Shown one piece after another: positions 16,278 to 22,525 of a stretch of DNA of 34,931 nt; within the stretch, counting starts at the first letter, position 1, and the number at the start of each line of letters is the position of its first letter. The notes under the pieces were generated by a model. It was not told the DNA's origin and did no database searches. It saw only the letters and a list, made by a program, of their open reading frames with translations. This DNA is from Stenotrophomonas sp. PS02289 (GTDB lineage Bacteria > Pseudomonadota > Gammaproteobacteria > Xanthomonadales > Xanthomonadaceae), in contig NZ_JASCOZ010000031.1 in assembly GCF_029960115.1 (NCBI RefSeq), positions 1 through 34,931 of the forward strand, in the 5' to 3' direction. The translations under genes and the position numbers were made by a program.

Positions 16278-16660
16278 TGCGCCAGATAGTTCTAGCCGAG
16301 ACTGAGGCGCAGATTGCTCGCTGGAGGGCGGGTGGCCCTAAGCCTACGGTGGTCTCCATCGCTTCCGCATGCGGTATCAGTAGACAAGCTTTCTATAAAT
16401 CACACAGAGTGGCCTTGGGCAAGCTCAATGATGCGGTATCTGCGCAGGATGCTCCGAGCGCCCGGGCGGCTGATGCTCTGAAGCTGGAGATGTTGAGAGT
16501 CAGATATGAATCTGAGAAGGCGAAAGTGAAGGTACTTACAACGCTGTGTGGGGAGCTGGCCTGCGAGCTGACAGATGTTCGCGAGAAGCTCGCGCAGGAG
16601 CGTGCGCGTAGTGACAGGCTCAAGCGGCGTACCGACAAAGGACCGAAGCTAGTTCGATAG
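16277..16660 (+). CDS. Small HTH/coiled-coil accessory protein, TnpC-like (right operon, gene 4)
   Basis: A 127-aa protein. Residues about 20-45 look like a helix-turn-helix (TVVSIASACGISRQAFYKSH), and residues about 65-120 form a long coiled coil rich in Leu, Glu and Arg. This is the design of TnpC of Tn554 and of the small DUF6262-type proteins found after paired recombinases. Start ATG overlaps the upstream stop by one base (TGATG), so it closes a four-gene coupled operon. It probably helps place the recombinases on the ends. The left operon's small protein (7083-7544) shares the coiled-coil half but not an obvious HTH. Confidence 0.8.
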   Translation: MRQIVLAETEAQIARWRAGGPKPTVVSIASACGISRQAFYKSHRVALGKLNDAVSAQDAPSARAADALKLEMLRVRYESEKAKVKVLTTLCGELACELTDVREKLAQERARSDRLKRRTDKGPKLVR

Positions 16661-16710
16661 TTGGATCCTCATCGGTAGTCGTGTCGCTAACGTCACGACC
16701 CCGCGTGCTA

Positions 16711-16728
16711 GCGCCAACTTGCTGGCGT
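16711..16728. terminator. Hairpin between convergent genes
   Basis: Stem GCGCCA (16711-16716) and TGGCGT (16723-16728) with a 6-nt loop lies in the 82-bp gap between the right recombinase operon and the convergent XRE gene. It could be a two-way terminator; there is no strong T-run on either side. Confidence 0.35.
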
Positions 16729-16742
16729 GACTGGTTGGCCCA

Positions 16743-16967
16743 TCAAAGGCCAGCTGATGTAAGTAAGGACGAAGCCGGCACATCCAGAGCCGTTGCAATC
16801 CGGATGATCGTGGAGAGCCGGCAGTCCTTCTTGCCTTGCTCGATATGGCCAAGCTGCGTCCGATGCATACCGAGTTGAGCTGCAAACTCTTCCTGGGAGA
16901 CGCCCAGCGCCAGCCTGCCCTCCTTAATGGCAGTCCCTAGAGCTTGCTGGGGCGGTGGCGCTTTCAC
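16743..16967 (-). CDS. XRE-family helix-turn-helix regulator
   Basis: A 74-aa protein that is almost entirely an HTH_3 domain: LGTAIKEGRLALGVSQEEFA, then QLGMHRTQLGHIEQGKKDCRL. It is the size of minimal repressors found on mobile elements. It is transcribed towards the recombinase operon and divergently from the small gene at 17087, with a candidate operator between them (16987-17010). Likely a repressor of itself and/or the divergent gene. Target outside this spot is unknown. Confidence 0.88.
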   Translation of the reverse strand: MKAPPPQQALGTAIKEGRLALGVSQEEFAAQLGMHRTQLGHIEQGKKDCRLSTIIRIATALDVPASSLLTSAGL

Positions 16968-16986
16968 GCCCTAAGCTTTCGTCGTG

Positions 16987-17010
16987 CAGTACTTTTGGTC
17001 TACAGTACTT
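16987..17010. promoter_or_regulatory. Repeated palindrome, candidate operator of the XRE regulator
   Basis: Two identical 8-mers CAGTACTT (16987-16994 and 17003-17010), each with the palindromic core AGTACT, are spaced 16 bp apart centre to centre, that is about one and a half helical turns. They sit 20-43 bp upstream of the XRE start and 77-100 bp upstream of the divergent gene, an arrangement typical of a small repressor's operator. Confidence 0.5.
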
Positions 17011-17086
17011 ACGGTAGCGTCCGGCCGGCACTGGTGATCGAGGCCTTGGCGCTGGTGACTGTCCCGTAACCTGCTGGGGTGCTGAA

Positions 17087-17443
17087 ATGAGCTTCTTCTT
17101 GGTGGATTCAGACTCAGAGTTCACGTTGGAGCTCTCCCTAACCAAAGAGTCGGAGCTCGACCTACGTCGTCAGCTCGAGAAGCTCCAGCAGGGAGGCCAT
17201 TCAGGTGCGATCTCGAGGCGACTGGCTGCCGAATTCTCGCGCCTGGTGCCGGAGCTATTGGACTGGGACATAAAGCGGCCAACCAAAGCCCAGATCGCCT
17301 ATGCAAGATCAATCTGCTATCGATTGAGAATCGAGCTGCCATTGGAGGCCATGGAGTCAAGGCAGGCCATGCACCTATTCATTTCCTCTCGCGGGGCGTG
17401 TTCCCACCAATCTCTCGAGCCCTCTATTGGGGATAGCACTTAG
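17087..17443 (+). CDS. Small unknown protein, accessory-island type
   Basis: A 118-aa protein I cannot name. The N-terminal part is acidic and helical; the middle reads RPTKAQIAYARSICYRLRIE followed by a helix ending in HLFISS. This 'PTxxQ...A..I...L.I..P' pattern recurs in short proteins on plasmids and genomic islands, but I know of no established function. It is divergent from the XRE gene and probably under its control. Composition is hydrophilic, with no signal peptide or membrane segment. Confidence 0.55.
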   Translation: MSFFLVDSDSEFTLELSLTKESELDLRRQLEKLQQGGHSGAISRRLAAEFSRLVPELLDWDIKRPTKAQIAYARSICYRLRIELPLEAMESRQAMHLFISSRGACSHQSLEPSIGDST

Positions 17444-17479
17444 CACTACTAGCTGGGACGTGGATGTCCTCGAAGGCTA

Positions 17480-18838
17480 TCAATCGCGTTCCGCTACCCT
17501 TGACGTAAGAGCACGCGCAGATCCTTCCGCATCCTGCAGAAGCTTGGGTCGATCTACATCGACCAAGTCGCCATCGATCTTGACTACCCGTCCGCCGATT
17601 ATCACTGTGTCAACGTCGCTTGGGTGTGCCGAGTGGACCAGCAAGGCTGAAGGGTCTCCGCCGCCAAAGCCTGCGAGATTCAACGAGTCCAAGCGGATGA
17701 TCTGCAGGTCAGCGCGCTTACCCACGGACAGTGTGCCAATTTCGCTTGCCATACCGACGACCTCTGCGCCGCCTATCGTTGCCAATTCAAGCAAGGACCG
17801 CGCATCCGGTGCCGTTTCGCTACGTGCCCCGCCACTCCAAGTAAGGGATGCAAGTCTCATGGTGGCGAACATCTCCGCGCTGCCAGCTAGCGAATTACCA
17901 TCGATGCCGAGCCCTTGCTTACTGACGAGTGCGAACTGATCAAAGCGGGTTAACCCGTATCCAACGCGCTGTTCGCTGATAGGCGTCACGGCCAGGCTGC
18001 TGCCAGCTGCCTCTAGAACTCTGAGTTGTTCCGCGCTGGCATCCGGGGCATGAACCACGGTCAGGTTTGGATATAGGTACTCACGCTCAATGAGTGCATC
18101 AAGCATTGGGCCAGGTTCGCCACTCACATGCACCTGGATAGGCAGTCCCAGCTCATTTGCTGTATCGAACTCTTGCTGACGCATGGCCCAGTTGCGAGCA
18201 TCGGTACGATTACGTGGTAGCCGCCACGCCAAGCCGACGCCCACTTGGGCACTCTTGTCCAGCCTAGAGGCAATAGAGCGAAGTTGATCGAGATTCATCG
18301 GGTGCTTCGTGGTCTTATCTGGTCCCCCGTAGTACAGCGTCCCACGAATTCCAGATCGCTGAAGTGCGCGCAATCCCGCCTCCCCATGCGCGGGGCCAAT
18401 AACGTTGTCGAAAAAGTCTGCCGTGGTGGTGATTCCGCTGCTGATCAGCTCCAGTGCACCAAGATGCATTGCGGTTTCGACATCATGTGGTGTCATTGAT
18501 CCTGCAAGCTTCGAGCTCACAGGAAAGAACTGACCTTCCTTGTTCCGGAACTGACCACGCATTGTCGTGACGTAAAGATGGGAGTGGGTGTCAACGAATC
18601 CCGGCAACACGATCGCACCCTTTGCTTGGATGCGCCTAGCGGTGCCCGCCTTGAGGCCTCTGCCGATGGCAACAATGCGTCCTCCCTTTATCAGAACGTC
18701 AGTCTGTTCTAGATCGCCGACGCCGGGATCCATCGTCATCACATATCCGCCTTCCACCAGAATGTCCTCGGCGTATGACGTCGAAACGGCAGTCAGAAAG
18801 ACGGAGCTGGCAAGAATGGTCGCGCTAGTAAGCCGCAT
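17480..18838 (-). CDS. Exported metal-dependent amidohydrolase (cytosine deaminase/chlorohydrolase superfamily)
   Basis: A 452-aa protein with a Sec signal peptide (residues 1-23, SYA|ED). The metal-binding residues of the amidohydrolase fold are visible: His85-x-His87 (VDTHSHLY), His237 (IQVHVSG), His263 (VVHAPD) and Asp313 (GIDGNS). The N-terminal beta-sandwich part (GGYVMTMDPG, DVLIKGGRIVAIGRG) and the C-terminal GTLSVGKRADLQII block are typical of COG0402-type enzymes such as guanine or triazine (chloro)hydrolases. The substrate cannot be predicted; periplasmic location suggests a scavenged or xenobiotic compound. It stands alone on the minus strand, 275 bp downstream of a porin relic, and looks like ordinary cargo. 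Confidence 0.85.
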   Translation of the reverse strand: MRLTSATILASSVFLTAVSTSYAEDILVEGGYVMTMDPGVGDLEQTDVLIKGGRIVAIGRGLKAGTARRIQAKGAIVLPGFVDTHSHLYVTTMRGQFRNKEGQFFPVSSKLAGSMTPHDVETAMHLGALELISSGITTTADFFDNVIGPAHGEAGLRALQRSGIRGTLYYGGPDKTTKHPMNLDQLRSIASRLDKSAQVGVGLAWRLPRNRTDARNWAMRQQEFDTANELGLPIQVHVSGEPGPMLDALIEREYLYPNLTVVHAPDASAEQLRVLEAAGSSLAVTPISEQRVGYGLTRFDQFALVSKQGLGIDGNSLAGSAEMFATMRLASLTWSGGARSETAPDARSLLELATIGGAEVVGMASEIGTLSVGKRADLQIIRLDSLNLAGFGGGDPSALLVHSAHPSDVDTVIIGGRVVKIDGDLVDVDRPKLLQDAEGSARALTSRVAERD

Positions 18839-19113
18839 GCGTACGTCCTCAGGAAGTCGTGGATGACTAGATTGGCTGCGGTCGCTTTTTGAGCATTATT
18901 GCCATAAGGAATCTCATGCCAGCTCACACGAGCTTCATATGGGAGGCTCTGTCGCCGCCCAAATGAAGTAGAGAACTTGAGGGGGAACTAGCAAGCGATA
19001 CGGGCACTACCGTCAGACACGTTTTTGGTTCTGAAGTAAGCTACTTACGCCGAAAGGCGTGCAGAACCGATGGCGCGCAAGCGGATGATCACCTACCTAC
19101 GCTTCTAGCGGCC

Positions 19114-19578
19114 TCAGAACGATACGGACGTACGGGCACCGATGATGACGACATCTCCACGGTCTCCGTTGCCGCCGGGCCTTTTGATCCACTGGAGATC
19201 TGGGCTGAATGACAGGTGCGGCCCGAGTTTCACTCGGTAGTAGAACTCCGCCGCGAACTCATCGTTGCCTGGCCGGACGCCAGATCCGTAGACTTCCCGC
19301 AAGCGGCGGTCTGCTGAAACCCGGCTGTTCAGATGGCTGGTTGCGATGGATAGGCCTAGCTCGTCATCCGGCCGTGTGACGAAGCCTGAGAGCGACGCGC
19401 CAATAGCAATCGTGCGGTCAATGGTGCTCGTTCTCCGGTCAACCACTGTGCCATTGAGGTACAGGCTCAACCGTCTCTGATAGCCCTCATGGGATAGGTG
19501 GACGTCGTGCACCGCGCTGAGGCGCCCGGAAGCTGTGCTATCGATGATCTTAGACGCCTCAGAAATAGCGTCCAGCAC
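19114..19578 (-). pseudogene. C-terminal relic of an OprB-family carbohydrate-selective porin
   Basis: A 154-codon frame beginning GTG, but recognisable homology covers only the last about 110 residues: YLNGTVVDRRTSTIDRTIA, RPDDELGLSIATSHLNSR, EFYYRVKLGPHLSFSPDLQW, IKRPGG and a closing TSVSF with terminal Phe, as in OprB beta-barrels (normally about 400 aa). The N-terminal two thirds and the signal peptide are missing, and an in-frame stop lies shortly upstream (near 19600). The junction is therefore near 19560-19600. It cannot form a barrel. It is in the same orientation as the amidohydrolase downstream, so the two may once have formed an uptake-and-degradation pair. Confidence 0.75.
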
Positions 19579-19855
19579 TAAATGGCACGTAGCCCGACCT
19601 CCTCAGGAGCACCGGCTCCGAGGCGCTAGCGCTAGAGAAGAACTCGGCCGCCGCATGGTCATGGCGGCCGCCCGCTTGCCCTCGGGAGGACATGATGGTC
19701 GCTACAGTGCGAGCATTAGTCGGAACCGCTAAGCTGGCTGCCCTTATCCGAGTGTAACAATGGGGCGCTGCCTTGCTTTCATTGCCATTTTTACGGGGCA
19801 CGGAGAGGCTGGGATTGCGCAGCATTCCGCGCACAACCTGTGAAGAGAGGCCCTA

Positions 19856-19879
19856 ATGAGCACTTTTGCGCGCAAATGA
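19856..19879 (+). promoter_or_regulatory. 7-codon leader and 12-bp palindrome before XRE/HipB-like gene
   Basis: An ATG at 19856, five bases after GAGAGG, opens a 7-codon frame (MSTFARK) whose TGA overlaps the ATG at 19876 of the next gene as ATGA. The same stretch contains the perfect palindrome TTTGCGCGCAAA (19865-19876), a plausible binding site for the regulator itself. Confidence 0.45.
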
Positions 19880-20169
19880 GTCACATGCCAGTCCAGTCTC
19901 CTGAAGAGATTGCGGAAGCCCTGGGAAAGCGGTTGAGGGCGCGTCGCCTTCTCTCCAACGTGTCCCAGGCAGCGTTGGCCGATAAAGCCGGGATCTCTCG
20001 CAGAGCATTGGTGCAGCTTGAGAGTGGGCAAGGATCAACGGTTCACACGCTGATCTCTGTCCTCAAGGCATTGGGATTAGAACAGCACCTGACCACGCTA
20101 GTACCAGTGCCCACCGTTAGTCCAATGGCCATGCTGAAGGCTAAGCGATTGCGCAGCCGGGCGAGCTAG
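19876..20169 (+). CDS. XRE-family regulator, HipB-like, without a HipA partner
   Basis: A 97-aa protein (start ATG 19876; GTG 19840 in the same frame is an alternative). It has a HTH_3 domain (LGKRLRARRLLSNVSQAALA, DKAGISRRALVQLESGQGST) followed by LISVLKALGLEQHLTTLVP and a short basic tail, the pattern of HipB-type antitoxins. Such genes are usually followed directly by hipA. Here the next 307 bp have no gene, so the kinase toxin is absent. A palindrome overlapping the start suggests autoregulation. It may be an orphan antitoxin or a general regulator. Confidence 0.75.
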   Translation: MSHMPVQSPEEIAEALGKRLRARRLLSNVSQAALADKAGISRRALVQLESGQGSTVHTLISVLKALGLEQHLTTLVPVPTVSPMAMLKAKRLRSRAS

Positions 20170-20476
20170 AGGTTGGAGCGGCCTTGGGTCGGCGCCTGCG
20201 CTGCACGAGTAACAATTCCCCGACATTGGCTGATTACTTGAGGCTCGAACCAGTTGCAAGGTCCTTGTGGTCATAGCGCTCCAGGTGGTCGATAGCACAC
20301 CGAACTTCGGCCGACCTGGCGCTTCATTCAGTACGCGATTTCGGCGACAGAAAGAGCCGTAGTGTATGGAAGGACATGCCGGGACGGCTTGCGCCCAGTA
20401 TAGCGTCGGCCGTTCATAGGGTTGAGGGCCGAACGCCGCCATGGCGGTCGCGGATAGCTGCAGGGCCGACGCATGT
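20170..20476. other. 307-bp stretch without a gene
   Basis: Between the HipB-like gene and the convergent HAD-like gene. I looked for the start of hipA in the frames following the stop at 20169 and saw nothing recognisable, only short frames interrupted by stops. Confidence 0.5.
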
Positions 20477-20992
20477 TCAATGCGGCTCTGTTCGGCGAGT
20501 TTCGTTGCTCGCGCTGATAAGCTCGCTGATTCGTGCGCGAATAAGGCGCGAGGCTACCTCTAGTCCGTCATCGTCTGGCGGATAAGGAGACCCGAAGAGT
20601 GGAATCTCAACCCAGAGATGTTCTTGTCCGGGATGGACGTACGGACCATGGTCATCGAGTAGCAGCGCATTGCCAAGGTATGGGGAGACGTAGCGCAGGT
20701 CCTTGGTTTTTCCCGACCAATCAATGTATTGAAGCCCAGAGAACCAAGCAGGGACGCTGCCTTCTTTCGCTAAGAGAGTTCCAATTGCTTGCGCACGATC
20801 TTTCGGCACGGTGGTAAAAAGGACAAGACTGTCAAAATTTGAACGCATTTCGTCCAGAAAGCTACGCAAACCTGGTCGGGGGATCTGGCTGATGGCATTG
20901 GATATGAGAGTTCCCTCAAGATCCAATGCGAGTATGGTCGGCCGCACGGGAAGTTCCGTCTTACAAATGGTCACAGCGCACATTGCGCGCAT
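20477..20992 (-). CDS. HAD-superfamily/NIF-type phosphatase-like protein
   Basis: A 171-aa protein (start chosen at ATG 20992; further in-frame starts exist up to 21061 and at 20983). Motif I of HAD enzymes is ALDLEGTLIS, with the nucleophilic Asp kept but the second Asp of DxD replaced by Glu. A Thr in LVLFTTVPKDRA serves as motif II, and LLLDDHGPYVHPGQEHLW holds the acidic motif IV pair. The overall layout, with a short cap and a 'YIDWSGKTKDLRYV' segment, resembles NLI-interacting-factor-like phosphatases found in accessory regions. Substrate unknown. The DxE change may lower or alter phosphatase activity. Confidence 0.65.
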   Translation of the reverse strand: MRAMCAVTICKTELPVRPTILALDLEGTLISNAISQIPRPGLRSFLDEMRSNFDSLVLFTTVPKDRAQAIGTLLAKEGSVPAWFSGLQYIDWSGKTKDLRYVSPYLGNALLLDDHGPYVHPGQEHLWVEIPLFGSPYPPDDDGLEVASRLIRARISELISASNETRRTEPH

Positions 20993-21382
20993 CGAGCGGC
21001 CTTGTCCACATCGTGAGCCTCCTGGTACGCCCGGCAGAATGGCGCGTGAGCGCACGGGCACGCGTAAGTGTCCAATTGCCTCTAGATGCCGAGTCTATTG
21101 GCCAGTTCAGATGCATCCGCGCAATGCCAAGCTAGTGCGCCGAATGGATTCAAGGCCGTCGGATGACCGCTTGGCGCGAGGGGGGCACACCCCCAGTTCC
21201 CGTATGACCTGCTGCTTGCGGCCCTTCGTCAACTCCCCAGTGAGCAGGAGGAAGCAACTCGAGTCTGAGTGGAGCGCTCGCCTGCCTAGGTAGCAGGGTA
21301 AATCATGCACGGGATTGTAACGGACAGATTAGATCGTAACCGCTCTGTGATACTGTCAGATTACTTTGTTACATACGGTTGT

Positions 21383-22411
21383 ATGAACGACCTCCAGGCT
21401 GCTGCCCACTACCTCCAGAACTTACTACCCGACATGGTCGCGGAGTTCGAGCCCAGGCCTAGTTCCAAGGCGCGCTTCTTGCCCCACTCTCTCAACAGCA
21501 TGTTCCGCCTAGCCGAGATTGATCTGCTGGGCCTGCGGGTGCTGCTGGCCAAGGTCCCGACACAGGCGGAACCCACGCCACCTTCTCGGCTGATCGCACA
21601 GGTGCACCTGCTGGCTGAAAAGGCCGGCTTGAGGGTCGTTCTCGTGCTCTCGGGCGTGTCGCCATACACTCGCTCCAGGCTCATCGAGTCTCGTGTGGAT
21701 TTCGTTGTGCCTGGCAGCCAGCTGTTCGCTCCGAGTTTCCTGATGAGCCTGCGCGAGCGCGATTCGTCTCCACCGGTGCCCCTATCCGTTGGGAAGCACC
21801 TGAGCCACCCAGCGCAAGCAGTTCTGATCGCCGCTCTACTGCGGCCCGATTTTGAGGAGCGCGGCATCCCTGGGAGCGTCCCGTGGGTGCCGCTCGAACT
21901 TGCGCGCGAGGCAGGCTATTCGCGAATGACCGCCTCGCGGGTAGCCCGCGAACTGGTGGCGGCTAACTTGGTCAGCGCCCGGCGCAAGGGACGGGAGACG
22001 AGCCTGCGGTTCCTGCAAACGCGACGGTCCTTGTGGGAGGCGGCGCTGCGGCGGCTGCGCTCGCCGGTGCTGCGCACAACCGGCATCGGCAAGGGTGGCT
22101 TGGCCATGCTGCCGGCCGATGATTGTCGTGCTGCAGGGGAAACCGGTCTGTCCGTGTTCACCGAACTGGCAGCGCCAGCGCGGCCGGTCGCGGCGATTCC
22201 GCGAGACTACTTCCGTGGGCATCCGGAACCAGAATGGTTCCCCGTGGCCGGCGAGGGCTACGCAGATGTGCAGCATTGGGCCTATTCCACCCGCTTGGGC
22301 GGCGCGGGCGCCGCCGTGGACCGGTTGTCGCTGTACTTGTCCCTGCAGGGACAGGGCGACCCGAGACTGGACGGCGCGCTGCGGGACCTGCTCGATGAGG
22401 TCTTCGCTTGA
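21383..22411 (+). CDS. AbiEi-like winged-helix regulator (antitoxin of a broken type IV TA pair)
   Basis: A 342-aa protein from ATG 21383 (MNDLQAAAHYLQ); an earlier in-frame ATG at 21305 would add 26 residues overlapping repeat-rich DNA. A winged-helix segment is visible (ELAREAGYSRMTASRVAREL VAANLVSARR) around residues 180-215, and the C-terminus has the recurring block WAYSTR, DRLSLYLSLQGQGDPRLDGA followed by LRDLL. This matches regulators that sit just before AbiEii-type nucleotidyltransferase toxins. The stop overlaps a TTG start (TTGA) of exactly such a toxin remnant at 22408. Upstream, the direct repeats ACAGATTA/GTCAGATTA and TGTTACATA could be operator sites. The antitoxin role is inferred from this pairing. 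Confidence 0.6.
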   Translation: MNDLQAAAHYLQNLLPDMVAEFEPRPSSKARFLPHSLNSMFRLAEIDLLGLRVLLAKVPTQAEPTPPSRLIAQVHLLAEKAGLRVVLVLSGVSPYTRSRLIESRVDFVVPGSQLFAPSFLMSLRERDSSPPVPLSVGKHLSHPAQAVLIAALLRPDFEERGIPGSVPWVPLELAREAGYSRMTASRVARELVAANLVSARRKGRETSLRFLQTRRSLWEAALRRLRSPVLRTTGIGKGGLAMLPADDCRAAGETGLSVFTELAAPARPVAAIPRDYFRGHPEPEWFPVAGEGYADVQHWAYSTRLGGAGAAVDRLSLYLSLQGQGDPRLDGALRDLLDEVFA

Positions 22412-22525
22412 TCGCCGGCGCGCCGGAGTTTGGCCAGTGGTTTGCGAAACTCCGGGACTAGTTCGTGGTCATCGGCGGCGGTGCGCTGGTCGCCGTAATG
22501 CAGGAAGCACAGCTGTCCTCCGCCG
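22408..22525 (+). pseudogene. 5' stub of an AbiEii-like nucleotidyltransferase toxin with a nonsense codon
   Basis: Starting with TTG overlapping the upstream stop, the frame reads LIAGAPEFGQWFAKLRD, then TAG (22459-22461), then FVVIGGGALVAV. The GG-x-AL segment is the start of the nucleotidyltransferase motif of this toxin family. The stop stands where a Gln (CAG) would be expected, a single C-to-T change. After about 30 codons the homology ends, and the 3' end of the convergent ATPase gene begins at 22526. So the toxin is both point-mutated and truncated. Confidence 0.55.

Noticed and set aside
5947-16660. Identifying the recombinase operons as the published gamma-mobile-trio system (GmtX/Y/Z)
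   Set aside because: Each operon has four genes rather than three, and the sizes do not fit my memory of that trio. Relationship is possible, identity is not supported.
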